A stretch of 64,000 nt of DNA from CAIWHR01 sp963811685 (GCA_963811685.1 CAWESK010000024.1:1-64000); one strand, 5' to 3'. Counted from the first letter of the stretch, positions 10,557 through 21,091 are shown. Made by a program: numbers and translations. Notes: generated by a model from the letters alone, not told the origin.

Positions 10557-10981
10557 ACCCGGATTCGAAGTCCGCGACCGCCGCGGCGCCGCCGCAACCC
10601 CGGCATAATGACGGCGGCGACGAATCCCGCGCGCCGATCATCCGCTCCCACTGGAACCGCCGCCCCTATCCGCTCCCCATGCCCCGACGCTGGATCGACT
10701 TTCTCTACCGGTATCCGCTGCTCACCTTCGTGCTGATGGTGACGTTCTTCCTGTTCTTCGGCGTCACCTCGGTCAACCTGTTCGTGCTGCTCAAGATGAA
10801 CATCGACCTCTTCGTCCAGTACGGGCTCATGGTGATCGCCGACGGCGCGCTCGAGCAGCTCCTCGATCTCGTCGGGTCGGCCACCCTCAGCATCCTGTTC
10901 TTCCTCGCGTTCAAGGTCTGCGAGCGGGTGCTCGTCGAAAGGCTCACGGCGAAGAAATTCGGCGCCGACGCGCCGCGCTGA
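10553..10981 (+). CDS. Conserved small membrane protein of unknown function
   Basis: 142 residues from a GTG overlapping the preceding stop (GTGA); an ATG at 10679 would give a 100-residue version (MPRRWIDFLYRYPLLTFVLM). The N-terminal 40 residues are polar and disordered-looking. Two strong membrane helices follow (LLTFVLMVTFFLFFGVTSVN and SATLSILFFLAFKVCERVLV), separated by a short NIDLFVQYGLMVIADG loop, and the C-terminus is basic. I cannot assign a family. Coupling to the oxidoreductase suggests a shared role, perhaps membrane anchoring, but that is inference. Confidence 0.65.
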   Translation: MNPDSKSATAAAPPQPRHNDGGDESRAPIIRSHWNRRPYPLPMPRRWIDFLYRYPLLTFVLMVTFFLFFGVTSVNLFVLLKMNIDLFVQYGLMVIADGALEQLLDLVGSATLSILFFLAFKVCERVLVERLTAKKFGADAPR

Positions 10982-11006
10982 CGGGCTCCCGCCGGCGACG
11001 GCGCGG

Positions 11007-12095
11007 TCACCGGCGAGGCGCAGGCGCCTTCGCCGACGCGATGCCGACGCGGCCGAACCACGCCACCGACAGCCCGGCGGCGATCAGGATCAGCAAGGCA
11101 CCGAGCGCGCACAGCAGCGCGGAGATCTCGGTCTCCTTCTTCTCCAGCACATAGCGCGCGTTGAGGGTCTCGTAGACCTTCTTGAGATCGGCGCCGCTGC
11201 CCGCGTGGAAATACTCGGCCGCAGTGGCGAGCGCGATCGCCTTCAGCGTTTCCTCGTCGAAGCGCATGTAGATCGACATCCCGTCGACGTTCGCGGAGGA
11301 AAAATCGGAGCTGCCGAAACCCACGGTGTAGACCTTCACGCCGCGGTCGGCCGCAAGACGGGCGGCATCGAGCGGATCGGGGCCGGTCGTGCGGCGGCCG
11401 TCGGTGAGCAGGATGATCGCGCCCGCGCGGTTCGAACCGGGGGGCACGGGCTTCCGTTCCTTCTTCGCTTCAGGCTTCTGCTTGTCGATGGGTGCGCTGC
11501 GCGGCGCGTCGCGGCCGCCGCGCGCGCTCGTGTTCGCCGCTTCGAGCTCGGCCGCGTCCTCCGGAAACAGCGCCGCCAGCGACACGATGATGCCGCTGCC
11601 GATCGCCGTGTGGAGCTGCAGCTGCAGCCGGTCGATGGCGTCGATCAGCTCCTTTCTGTCCCCCGTCGGCTTCTGGACGATCGACGCCGATCCCGCGAAC
11701 GCGACAATGCCGACGCGCACGTCGGACGGCTGCTCCTGGACGAAGGCCTTCGCCGCCTCCCGCGCCGCGGCGAGCCGCGACGGCTCGACATCGGTCGCGC
11801 GCATCGACAGCGAGACATCGATGGCGAGGATGATGGTCCGCTGCTCCGACGGCAGCGTGACGACGGCGCTCGGACGCGCCATCGCGACGATCAGTGCACC
11901 GAAGGCGAGCAGGAAGATGAGCGGCGGCACGTGCCGGCGCCATTGCGCCCGCGGCCCCATCGCGGTGCGGATCAGCGCGAGACTCGCGTAGCGGACCGCC
12001 GCGCGCTGGCGCCGACGCTGGAGGAGCACATAGAGCCCCGCCAGCACCGGAAGCGCGAGCAGCAGCCACAGTGCCTGCGGCGACTCGAACGTCAT
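11007..12095 (-). CDS. BatA-like vWA domain membrane protein
   Basis: 362 residues from the ATG at 12095 (MTFESPQALWLLLALPVLAG), behind a GAGGT ribosome site. Order: N-terminal helix, short cytoplasmic RRRQRAAVRYASLALIR segment, second helix (HVPPLIFLLAFGALIVAMAR), then a von Willebrand A domain with MIDAS DVSLS and a later ILLTDGRRTTGPDP, then a C-terminal helix. This is the architecture of BatA-type proteins that work with MoxR ATPases and DUF58 proteins. It is closely similar along its length to the vWA protein at 21123-22163, but it stands alone here, divergent from an M14 peptidase. Confidence 0.88.
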   Translation of the reverse strand: MTFESPQALWLLLALPVLAGLYVLLQRRRQRAAVRYASLALIRTAMGPRAQWRRHVPPLIFLLAFGALIVAMARPSAVVTLPSEQRTIILAIDVSLSMRATDVEPSRLAAAREAAKAFVQEQPSDVRVGIVAFAGSASIVQKPTGDRKELIDAIDRLQLQLHTAIGSGIIVSLAALFPEDAAELEAANTSARGGRDAPRSAPIDKQKPEAKKERKPVPPGSNRAGAIILLTDGRRTTGPDPLDAARLAADRGVKVYTVGFGSSDFSSANVDGMSIYMRFDEETLKAIALATAAEYFHAGSGADLKKVYETLNARYVLEKKETEISALLCALGALLILIAAGLSVAWFGRVGIASAKAPAPRR

Positions 12096-12258
12096 CGACG
12101 ACCTCGTGGGAAGGAGGTGCCATTTTCCCGCCATGCGCGCGGGGGCACAATGGCCACGGCGGCATCCCTTCGTGTACCGGAAATGTTACGCTCGCGGCCT
12201 GACGCGCGGCGCTCGTCCGCGCGCTCGCCTCGTGATCCCGGATTGGCAAAGGTTCCGC

Positions 12259-13956
12259 ATGCTTCGGTTCGACCCCTGCCCGATCGCTTCGTTCGCTGCA
12301 CGGCGCAAGGCCAGCCTCGCCTTCGCGGTGTTCGGCGCCCTCGTCGTGATGACGTTCGCGCGAACGGCCCGCGCAGCCGACGATGCCGCGGACAATTACG
12401 TCGAAGCGCCTGCGGTCGCCGCCCGTTTCCCCGACCCGGTCACGCCGATCGCGACACCGGCGCTCCGCGCGGGCCGCACGAACTTCACGTCGCATCCGGA
12501 AATGATGAAGTTTCTCGCCGATCTCGCCGCGCGCGCCCCGGACATGCGGATGCGCACCGTGGGGCGCTCGCAGGAGGAGCGCGCGATCCCGCTCATCGTC
12601 TTCGCGCATCCGCCGACGGCGAGCGCCGCGGAGATCGCGGCGAACGGCAAGCCCACCGTCCTCGTGATCGGACAACAGCACGGCAACGAGCCCGCCGGCG
12701 GCGAGGCCGCGCTCGCGCTCGCGCTGCAGCTCGCCGGCGAGCGGCGCGCGGTGCTCGACCGCGTCAACGTGCTGATCGTGCCGCGCGCCAATCCGGACGG
12801 CGCCCAGAATTTCACGCGCGGCACCGTCAACGGCTTCGACGTGAATCGCGACCACCTGCTGCAGCGGACCCCCGAAGGCCGGACCCTGGGGCGGATCTTT
12901 GCCGCCTATCAGCCTGCGGTCGTCATCGACAGCCACGAATTCGGGGTCAGGCAGCGCTGGTTCGAGAAGTTCGGCGCCGTCCAGCGCTACGACATCCTGA
13001 TCCAGTACGCGACGGTGGCGAACCTGGCGCCGGCGATCACCGACGCGGCGGAGAAGATGTTCCGCCAGCCGCTCGCCCGCGCGCTCGACGCCGCCGGATT
13101 CTCCAATGCATGGTATTTCACGACGTCGTACGACATGCAGGATCGCAAGGTGTCGATGGGCGGCGTCGTGCCCGACACGGGACGCAACATCGCCGGGCTG
13201 CGCAATGCGATCAGCTTCCTCGTGGAGTCGCGCGGCGTGGGCCTCGGCCTCGCCCATTTTCGGCGGCGCGTCGAGTCCCACCTCGTCGCCACCAATGCGC
13301 TGATCGACATCACCGCGCGCAACGCCGCCGCGATCCTCGCGCTCGAGGCCCGCGCGCGCGACGAGATCGCGGCCGCGGCGGGGCAAGGCGAGGTCGTCGT
13401 GGCGGCGACCGCCACGCCCGGGCGCAATACGCTCGTCATGCTCGACCCGGAGACCGGCGCCGACAAGGAAGTCGAGGTCGAGTGGTCGAACGCTCTCGAG
13501 ATTCGTCCGACGCTCCTCCGCGCGCGCCCGTACGGCTACCTGCTGCCCGCCTCGCAGGCGTCGGCAGCCGATCGGCTGCGCAATCTCGGCGTGACGGTGC
13601 TGCGCGTCGACGGCGAAGGCACCGCCGACGTCGAGCGCTTTCGCATCGCCGGTGCGACGGTGGCGAGAAAGGACGACGTGCGCCGCAACGACGACGACGG
13701 CGGAATCCGGGTGGTCAACCTGAAGACGGTGGTAGAGCGGACGACGCTGCGCGTGCGGCCGGGCGATTTCTTCATCCCGCTCGGACAGCCGCTCGCCAAC
13801 GTCGCCGTCGCCGCCCTCGAGCCCGACACCCAGAGCAGCTATGCCGCGAACTACGCGCTCACCTTTCCCGGTCCGCGCGACCCGGACCGCTACGTTCGCG
13901 TCGCGCGGGTCATGGCGCCGCTCAATACGTCGATGGCGCGCTGGGACGGCTATTAG
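12259..13956 (+). CDS. Secreted M14-family zinc carboxypeptidase-like protein
   Basis: About 565 residues from the ATG at 12259 (AAAGG upstream); the frame is open further 5' but without similarity. A signal peptide or N-terminal helix (FAVFGALVVMTFARTARAA) is followed by an M14 domain: zinc ligands H141 and E144 in GQQHGNEPAGG, H226 in VIDSHEFG, substrate-side ANPDG and DVNRDH motifs, and probable catalytic E323 in FLVESRGVG. About 240 residues without obvious family follow. It probably trims peptides in the periplasm. It is divergent from the orphan vWA gene. Confidence 0.85.
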   Translation: MLRFDPCPIASFAARRKASLAFAVFGALVVMTFARTARAADDAADNYVEAPAVAARFPDPVTPIATPALRAGRTNFTSHPEMMKFLADLAARAPDMRMRTVGRSQEERAIPLIVFAHPPTASAAEIAANGKPTVLVIGQQHGNEPAGGEAALALALQLAGERRAVLDRVNVLIVPRANPDGAQNFTRGTVNGFDVNRDHLLQRTPEGRTLGRIFAAYQPAVVIDSHEFGVRQRWFEKFGAVQRYDILIQYATVANLAPAITDAAEKMFRQPLARALDAAGFSNAWYFTTSYDMQDRKVSMGGVVPDTGRNIAGLRNAISFLVESRGVGLGLAHFRRRVESHLVATNALIDITARNAAAILALEARARDEIAAAAGQGEVVVAATATPGRNTLVMLDPETGADKEVEVEWSNALEIRPTLLRARPYGYLLPASQASAADRLRNLGVTVLRVDGEGTADVERFRIAGATVARKDDVRRNDDDGGIRVVNLKTVVERTTLRVRPGDFFIPLGQPLANVAVAALEPDTQSSYAANYALTFPGPRDPDRYVRVARVMAPLNTSMARWDGY

Positions 13957-14032
13957 CCTGCAGCAATCGCCACCTTATCAATGCGTTATGGCGATCGCCG
14001 TCGGGGCGGTCGGGCCAGGACGGAATCTCGCT

Positions 14033-15817
14033 TCAGTTGCCGCCCGCCGCCTTGCGGCGTGCGAGGTCGATATCGAGATATTTCCAGTAGCTCGTGAAAA
14101 TCGGCGGCGCGTAACCCTCCACCCACGGCTGCACGATGTTGCTCTCGAGGCGGAACGCCGCCGGCAGCTCGGGCATGTACGTGAGCGCGATTTCGTTCAT
14201 CCGGCGCGCCGCGACAATCTGCGCCGCGCTCGTCGGGCTGCGCAGGAACTCCTCGGCGGCACGATCGAAATCGGCATTCCTGAACTGCGTCACGTTGACG
14301 CGCCGCGGTTGCCGGCTGTGCATTTGCGACAGCACGTTGTAGCCCGCCGGTGAACCTCCAAAGCCGCCGAAGTAAGTCTGGAACTGCCCGCGCTCGAGCT
14401 CCTTGATCGCATCCTGGAACGGCGTCACGTGGAAGTCGGTGCGGAGGCCGATGGTCTCCATGTTCTTCTTCCACAACGTCTGGACCTCGCGCATCGGCGC
14501 CCCGGAGCGCAACGTCATGTTGATCGTCAGCGGCTTGCCGTCGGGCGTCTTGCGGAAGCCCTCCGCGTCGCGGGTCTTGTAGCCGACGCGGTCGAGCAGC
14601 GCATTTGCCGCTGCCGGATCGTACAGGGGCTTGGGCGGCAGCGAAGGGTCGTGTCCACCCACGCCCGGCGGAATGAACTGGCTCGCCGGGAGCGCCTGAC
14701 CGGCATAGACGACGCGTACCAACGCCTGCGCGTCGAGCGCGTACGCCATCGCCCGCCGGAGCGCGACGTGCTCCTTGTCCATGCCGCCGACCACCGGATC
14801 GGCCATGTTGAAATAGAAACTGAACGTGAAGGGCTCCGGAAAGACGTGCCGCACGTAACCGCGCGCCGCGTACTCCGGCTTCAGCTTCCCGTCGCTCAGA
14901 AGGCGGCTCGCGACCTCGCCGCGCAGCACGATGACGTCGAGGTTGCCGCGCTCGAACTCGAGAAGGCGCGGCAGGTCCTCGTCCATGATCGCGATGTCGA
15001 TCACGCCGATCTGCGGAATGGTCTTGCCCTTCATGCTGCGCTCGAGAGCGGCATTTGCCGCCTGGTCGTTCGCGGGAAAGGTCGCTGCGCGGTAGAGCGC
15101 GTTCGCCTCCAGCACGATACGCGAGCCGCGTTTCCATTCCTTGAGCTTGTAGGGCCCGGTGCCGACGGCGCGAATCTTGATGTCCCGGCCCGCTGCCTCG
15201 ACCACTTCGCGCGCGGCCGCGGGGACGAAGGTCAGCGTGTCGCGGACGCTCGGATAGTTCACTTCGGAGAAGCGCATTTGCAGCGTATAGCGGTCGAGCG
15301 TCCGCAGGCCCTCGATCGGACGGTCGTAATCGAATTTGCCCGACTTGGCCGCCGCATCGACGACGGGACGTGCGCCGATCAGGAGGTCGGTGAGGATCGG
15401 CTGGCCCCCGCGCCGCCCGTTCGGATCCATCCAGCGCTTGAACGAATAGACGTAGTCGTCCGCGGTGAGCTCGCGCGGCTTGCCGCCGAAGGCCGGATCA
15501 TCGGTGAAGCGGATTCCTTTCTTCAGCCGGATCGTCCAGGTCTTCCCGCCATCGGTGATCTCGGGGTCCGCGGCCGCCGTCAGCGGCGTCATCTTCGGCG
15601 GCGAAGCGAGATAGTCCCACTCGTAGAGCGGCTCGAAGATCGCCATCAGCACCTGAAACGACGGGTCGTCGGAGTATTGCTGAGGATCGAGCATGTCGAT
15701 GTCGGGCGACGCGAGACGCAGCACCTTGCCGGGATCGGCGGCGTGGGCGGCAAGCGCAAAGGCGAACACCCCCATGGCGAGCAGCGGGAGAGCCAGGGAT
15801 TGCCGTGCCTTTTGCAT
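14033..15817 (-). CDS. ABC transporter substrate-binding protein, family 5
   Basis: 594 residues from the ATG at 15817, behind a GGAG ribosome site. The signal peptide is MQKARQSLALPLLAMGVFAF ending in AHA. The family-5 (oligopeptide-binding) signature follows: LRLASPDIDMLDPQQYSDDP, then EPLYEWDYLASPPKMTPLTA and ITDGGKTWTIRLKKGIRFTD. It is longer than the DppA-type protein at 4672-6196 and resembles binding proteins for larger peptides or murein-type ligands. No permease genes adjoin it, so its transporter must be elsewhere. It converges with the M14 peptidase gene. Confidence 0.88.
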   Translation of the reverse strand: MQKARQSLALPLLAMGVFAFALAAHAADPGKVLRLASPDIDMLDPQQYSDDPSFQVLMAIFEPLYEWDYLASPPKMTPLTAAADPEITDGGKTWTIRLKKGIRFTDDPAFGGKPRELTADDYVYSFKRWMDPNGRRGGQPILTDLLIGARPVVDAAAKSGKFDYDRPIEGLRTLDRYTLQMRFSEVNYPSVRDTLTFVPAAAREVVEAAGRDIKIRAVGTGPYKLKEWKRGSRIVLEANALYRAATFPANDQAANAALERSMKGKTIPQIGVIDIAIMDEDLPRLLEFERGNLDVIVLRGEVASRLLSDGKLKPEYAARGYVRHVFPEPFTFSFYFNMADPVVGGMDKEHVALRRAMAYALDAQALVRVVYAGQALPASQFIPPGVGGHDPSLPPKPLYDPAAANALLDRVGYKTRDAEGFRKTPDGKPLTINMTLRSGAPMREVQTLWKKNMETIGLRTDFHVTPFQDAIKELERGQFQTYFGGFGGSPAGYNVLSQMHSRQPRRVNVTQFRNADFDRAAEEFLRSPTSAAQIVAARRMNEIALTYMPELPAAFRLESNIVQPWVEGYAPPIFTSYWKYLDIDLARRKAAGGN

Positions 15818-15965
15818 GCGCGCTCCGGGTCGAGGTCGACGGCGATGATACGCGCTCGATCGCCTCCGGAGGCAGGCGCGGCAAATCGCGCGGGCGCTCG
15901 CCCGGGCCGGGTTCGATGTCGCGCTGCTCCCGCCTCGCGGCGGAACAGGGTCGTGCAGTCGGCCA

Positions 15966-16157
15966 GTGCGCCAGCGCGCCGCATGGATCCAGCGCGAAGT
16001 CGCGGCGATCCTGCGGCAAGGCGATGTCGCCGCGGCCTTCGCGGCGAAGAGTCTGCAGCCGGTGGGGAATACGCCGGCGCAATTTCGAGCGGAGCTGACC
16101 GAGCTGATCGCGTTCTGGCGACCGGTCGCGAAGGCCGCGGGAATCGCGCCGAAATAG
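15966..16157 (+). pseudogene. C-terminal relic of a Bug-type tricarboxylate receptor
   Basis: The 63 codons here end with LQPVGNTPAQFRAELTELIA and VAKAAGIAPK. This matches the last helix region of Bug (TctC-like, PF03401) periplasmic receptors, where GxTPxEF and the final KxAGIKPE are typical. The preceding codons in frame back to a stop near 15848 do not resemble a Bug protein, so about 80 percent of the gene is missing. I read it as a decayed fragment. It fills the 357-base space between the binding-protein gene and the CBS gene; nothing else was seen there. Confidence 0.5.
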
Positions 16158-16174
16158 TGCACAGCGCCGAAGAG

Positions 16175-16600
16175 CTACTCCAGCATGTGCTCCTGCTGCT
16201 CCAGATTGACGCTGAGCTCGTAGAGGTCGTCGTCGAGCGCATCGCGCGCCGACACCATGCCGAGCGGCCGGCCGTGCTCGGCGACGGGCAGATGCCGGAA
16301 GCCGCCGCGATGCATGATCCGCATCGCGTGCAGGAACGGCTCGTCGGGGTGGATCGTCTGCGGTTGCGGCGTCATCACCTCGGCCAGCGCAGTGGAGGCC
16401 GGGTCGCGGCCTGCCGCGATGACCCGGAACAGCGCGTCACGCTCGGTGAAGATGCCGATGAGCTTCGAGCCCTCGACCACCAGCAGCGCGCCTTTGCCTT
16501 GCGCCTTCATCAGATACGCCGCCTCCAGGACCGTCGTGGCCTTCGGCACCGTGAGCGGGGTCTGGTTGGCAACGACGGAGCGTACGGAACGGATCGGCAT
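16175..16600 (-). CDS. Two-CBS-domain protein
   Basis: 141 residues made almost wholly of a CBS pair (PF00571). CBS1 covers about residues 10-65 (VPKATTVLEAAYLMKAQGKG, then IGIFTERDALFRVIAAGRDP). CBS2 covers about 72-130 (MTPQPQTIHPDEPFLHAMRI, then GMVSARDALDDDLYEL). Such stand-alone Bateman modules bind adenine nucleotides and regulate partner proteins. No partner is evident next to it. A second CBS protein in the window (51871-52332) is divergent in sequence and sits with a transporter. Confidence 0.88.
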   Translation of the reverse strand: MPIRSVRSVVANQTPLTVPKATTVLEAAYLMKAQGKGALLVVEGSKLIGIFTERDALFRVIAAGRDPASTALAEVMTPQPQTIHPDEPFLHAMRIMHRGGFRHLPVAEHGRPLGMVSARDALDDDLYELSVNLEQQEHMLE

Positions 16601-16792
16601 GGCAACCTCGACGTCTGGACGGAAAACAGGATCATTGGGCGCTCGCGCAGAATTGAAGTCAAGGGCGGCAAGCTCCTCGCCCGCGGAACTGTTGACGAGG
16701 GGGGATGGTCAGCTTATGTTGGCGCTGCGTCATCGACATGCCGATGCGTAGCCCGGCCCTGTGGGTCGCGGCAAGTCCAGACCAATGCCCGG

Positions 16793-17626
16793 ATGGAGAA
16801 TGCGACCGTGCTGCCCATCAATCGATCCCTGACGGCTTTCGTGGCGAGCTTCGCGCTGGCGACGGCGCTCTCGCTCGCACCGGCGGCGGCGCTCGCGGCC
16901 AAGGCGACGGAGTGCACAAAGATCGGCCTCTGCTTCTGCGTCAACGACGAGCTCAAGCCGACGATCGCCGCGAAAGTCGAACGTTTTCGCGCGCTCATTG
17001 CCGAACAGAAGAAGGCCGGCAAGACGGTCGGCTACCTGAGCGTGCCGCTCTCCCCGGCGGGGGGCGGCCACTTCGACATCAATTCCGAGGTCGCCGCCAG
17101 CGCGAAGGAGGCGATCGAAAAGCGGTTCGGCGCCGACTTCCTCTACGTTCTCAATCCGGGGACCCCCGACGCCGACCTGCCCAAGGGCACGGGCGCAGAC
17201 TACATGCTGATGTGGACGACGGTGCTCGAAGGGCAGGACGGTCTCGGCGATTTCGATTTCGTGTACTTCGCCGGCCCGCAGGACTTTGCGCGCTACTTCA
17301 AGTTCGACGGCAACAACGACATGGCCAAGCTCGACGCGTTCTACGACAATCGCGCGAAGACGGACCCCAAGTTCGAGAAGGCGGTGGCCGGCGGGCTGAC
17401 AAAACCCATGTTCCGCCGCTATTACGCGCTTCGCGCGTCGGCGTCGGCGAGCCGCGGCGCGCACGACGAATGGAATATCTTCCGCCTGCTGAACGAGCGG
17501 CGCCGCGCCGACGGCAAGCTGGGCGCGCCCAACCAGATCCCGGTGCTGTTCGACGGGCGGAGCCTCGCTCCAGCGGATCACGAAACCGCGGTTTCCGATG
17601 GCTACATCGGCAAGTGCGCGCCCTGA
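16793..17626 (+). CDS. Secreted protein of unknown function
   Basis: 277 residues from the ATG at 16793; a GTG eight residues in is an alternative. It has a clear Sec signal (LTAFVASFALATALSLAPAA, then ALAA). The mature part starts with Cys-containing ATECTKIGLCFCVNDELKPT, where a paired CFC is notable. It continues with mixed soluble sequence (HFDINSEVAASAKEAIEKRF, DFDFVYFAGPQDFARYF) and ends in YIGKCAP. No known domain is recognised. It leads a run of plus-strand genes that continues through the protease and MoxR genes. The 192 bases upstream hold no other gene. Confidence 0.7.
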   Translation: MENATVLPINRSLTAFVASFALATALSLAPAAALAAKATECTKIGLCFCVNDELKPTIAAKVERFRALIAEQKKAGKTVGYLSVPLSPAGGGHFDINSEVAASAKEAIEKRFGADFLYVLNPGTPDADLPKGTGADYMLMWTTVLEGQDGLGDFDFVYFAGPQDFARYFKFDGNNDMAKLDAFYDNRAKTDPKFEKAVAGGLTKPMFRRYYALRASASASRGAHDEWNIFRLLNERRRADGKLGAPNQIPVLFDGRSLAPADHETAVSDGYIGKCAP

Positions 17627-17663
17627 CGGCTTGCCGCGCGATGGAGTTCGACCAAGGAGGACG

Positions 17664-18101
17664 ATGATGCGATCAATCTGCTGGAGTCTTCTCTTCGCGG
17701 GATCCGCGCTCGCCATGCCGCACGGCGCCGCGCAGGCGAACAACTGCTATTTCGTCTACGACCGCGCCGACAACGTCATCTACCGCGATCAGCAGCCGCC
17801 GGTCGACATGAGCGATCGCGGCACCGCGAGTCGCGACGCGATGCGCCAGCGCGGCGAATACCTGATGTACGTCGACACCGACGCGTGCGCGCCCATCGCC
17901 TTCATCACCGGGCCCGGCACGCCCGGAACGCTGTCGGTCGATCAGATCGTCGGGGGCTTCCCCGCGATGGCCACCGCCCAAGGCGTTCCGTATGGCTCGG
18001 CCAGCCCGGGCCAGGGCATCGCGCCCTCGACCCGCGTCGTTGGCGCGACTCGCGGCGGCGTCGGCGTGATGCGGGCACAGCCGGCGGGCAAGGGCAAGTA
18101 G
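17664..18101 (+). CDS. Small secreted protein of unknown function
   Basis: 145 residues. A strong AAGGAGG ribosome site at 17654-17660 selects the ATG at 17664 (or the adjacent one at 17667). The signal peptide SICWSLLFAGSALAMPHGAA is followed by a conserved-looking core: NNCYFVYDRADNVIYRDQQP, VDMSDRG and GEYLMYVDTDACAPI. Two Cys are placed to form one disulfide. The C-terminal third is Gly/Ser-rich and low complexity. I recall similar uncharacterised proteins in betaproteobacteria but no function. The next gene (protease) follows after 18 bases. Confidence 0.72.
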   Translation: MMRSICWSLLFAGSALAMPHGAAQANNCYFVYDRADNVIYRDQQPPVDMSDRGTASRDAMRQRGEYLMYVDTDACAPIAFITGPGTPGTLSVDQIVGGFPAMATAQGVPYGSASPGQGIAPSTRVVGATRGGVGVMRAQPAGKGK

Positions 18102-18119
18102 CACTGGAGCGACCTTCCG

Positions 18120-19016
18120 ATGCGCAAGACTGCGCTCTACAGCCGCAGCACGCCACCACCGGAGCCTGCACCGGCGGACGCCGTAGCGCCCTCCCCGGCG
18201 CCCGCCGCGGGGCGATGGCGGCGCGCACTGCGGGATCCCCGCGCGCCGTGGGTTCTGCTCACGGCGTGCACGCTCTGCGTCGTCGCAGCGGCGCTGCTGT
18301 ACGTCGGTCTCTCGCCGGCACCGCGCGCGATCACGCAGGAGGACATCGATGCCGCGGTACTGCACACGCTCGAAACCGCCGCGCTCCCGTCCCGCGCAGC
18401 CAAGGCCTACGAGGCCGTTCGCGAATCCGTGGTGCGCGTGCGCGGCATCGGGCATGAAGAGGAGAAGGACGGCCACATCGTCGAAGGCATCGGCAGCGGC
18501 GTCGTGATCGTCGACAGCGGCATCATCCTCACCAACATGCACGTGGTCGCCGGCGCCGACCGCGTCGAAGTGCGCTTCCACGACGGCTTCGAGTCCGAGG
18601 CGACGGTCATCGGCGTGCGCCCCGAGCACGATCTCGCAGTGCTGAAGGCGGCGAAGATTCCCGACGACCTGCCCGCGGCTACGCTGCGCTCCACCGCGGA
18701 TCTCGCGCCTGGCGACGAGGTGGTGGCGGTCGGCTATCCGTTCGGCATCGGTCCTTCCGTATCGGCGGGCGTGGTGAGCGGCCTCGCCCGCGAATACCGC
18801 TCGTCGAAGGGCGAGCGCATCCTGACGAATCTCATCCAGTTCGATGCCGCGGTCAATCCGGGCAATTCCGGCGGCCCGCTCGTCACCACCGACGGCGAAG
18901 TCGTCGGCATCGTCACCGCGATCCTCAACCCGACGGACCAGCGCGTGTTCATCGGCATCGGATTCGCAGTCCCCATCGAGAATGCCGCGGCCGCGATCGG
19001 CGTCTCACCGTTCTAA
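18120..19016 (+). CDS. Membrane-anchored trypsin-like serine protease (DegP-like, no PDZ)
   Basis: 298 residues. A cytoplasmic Pro-rich N-terminus precedes a single helix (APWVLLTACTLCVVAAALLY, residues 42-61), so the protease domain faces the periplasm. Catalytic triad: H141 in LTNMHVVAGAD, D171 in EHDLAVLK, S250 in NPGNSGGPL. No PDZ domain follows, and the protein stops soon after IGIGFAVPIENAA. It lies 48 bases before the MoxR gene and probably belongs to the same operon, suggesting a periplasmic maturation or quality-control role beside the MoxR/vWA complex. Confidence 0.88.
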   Translation: MRKTALYSRSTPPPEPAPADAVAPSPAPAAGRWRRALRDPRAPWVLLTACTLCVVAAALLYVGLSPAPRAITQEDIDAAVLHTLETAALPSRAAKAYEAVRESVVRVRGIGHEEEKDGHIVEGIGSGVVIVDSGIILTNMHVVAGADRVEVRFHDGFESEATVIGVRPEHDLAVLKAAKIPDDLPAATLRSTADLAPGDEVVAVGYPFGIGPSVSAGVVSGLAREYRSSKGERILTNLIQFDAAVNPGNSGGPLVTTDGEVVGIVTAILNPTDQRVFIGIGFAVPIENAAAAIGVSPF

Positions 19017-19064
19017 AGACCGTCCGAGACGGTACTGACGCGTCAACGAGGAGGATCAGAGTCC

Positions 19065-20090
<1,026 letters not shown>

Positions 20091-21011
20091 GGCCGTCCTG
20101 CGCCGGCTCGAGTGGACGGTCATCCGTCGGCTCGACGGCGTGCTGCACGGCGACTACCGGACGCTCTTTCGCGGCTACGGGCTCGATCTCGCGGATCTCC
20201 GCGAATACGTCTATCACGACGACGTCCGTCACATCGACTGGAACGTCACCGCGCGGCTGCAGACGCCCTATGTCCGCGAATACCACGAGGAGCGCGAGGT
20301 CGCCGCGTGGTTCCTCCTCGATCTTTCGCCGTCGGTTGCGTTCGGCTCGCAGACGATAGAAAAGCGGACGGTGGCCGCCGATTTCGTGGCGGTCCTCGCG
20401 CGCATCCTGACGGCGCACGGCAACCGTGTCGGCGCGCTGCTCTACGGCGACCGCGTCGACACGGTAATCCCGGCACGCAGCGGCCGGCGCCAGGTGCTGC
20501 ACCTCCTTCACCGAATGGAGAAGCGGCCGCCCGAACGGACCGCGGCGACGACGAACCTCACCGATCTCCTGCAGATGGCGTGGCGCGTCGCGCCCCGGCG
20601 CTCGCTCGTGTTCGTCGTCTCCGATTTCATCAGCACGCCCGGCTGGGCGAAGCCGCTCGCGCATCTCGCGCGGCGGCACGACGTCGTTGCCGTCCGCCTC
20701 TACGACCCGCTGGAGCAGGAGCTGCCGGATCTCGGGCTCCTCGTCGTCCAGGATGCGGAGACCGGCGAGCAGCTCTTCGTCGACACCCACGACCGCGGTT
20801 TCAGGAAGCGTTTCGCCGCCGCCGCGAAGGCGCGCGAGACGGAGCTGCGGCAGGCGTTGCAGACGGCCGGCGTCGACGCGCTGGAGCTCGCCACCGGCGA
20901 CGATCTCGTCGACGCGATCCTGCGCTTCGCGGATCTGCGGAAGCGCCGCAGCCAGCTCGCCACCGGCGGCGGACTGCCGGCGCACCTGGGTCTGCACGCA
21001 TGAGCGCCGCC

Positions 21012-21091
21012 GGGCCGTCCCAAGGCGCGAATAGCTCCCCTCGGGGGCAGCGCAGCGGCCGAACGTTCGAGTGAGGCCGCAAGCGTGGGGG
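21012..21091 (+). repeat. Dispersed intergenic element, copy 2, flanked by 12-bp direct repeats
   Basis: An 80-bp element starting GGGCCGTCCCAAGG and ending AAGCGTGGGGG, related to the one at 3650-3710. It is bracketed by two exact copies of CATGAGCGCCGC, at 20999-21010 (spanning the DUF58 stop) and 21096-21107. This has the look of a target duplication or slippage product. It separates the DUF58 and vWA genes by 119 bases in an otherwise tight operon. Confidence 0.6.

Noticed and set aside
13957..14032. Inverted repeat ATCGCCA...TGGCGAT as terminator
   Set aside because: Arms of 7 bp with a 16-base loop and no T-run; too weak to call.
11205..14090. Plus-strand open frame of 961 codons
   Set aside because: Overlaps the vWA gene antisense and the M14 peptidase in another frame; product has no domain-like sequence.
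14429..16792. Long plus-strand frame extending upstream of the secreted protein at 16793
   Set aside because: Antisense to the family-5 receptor and CBS genes; the real protein begins at its signal peptide at 16793.
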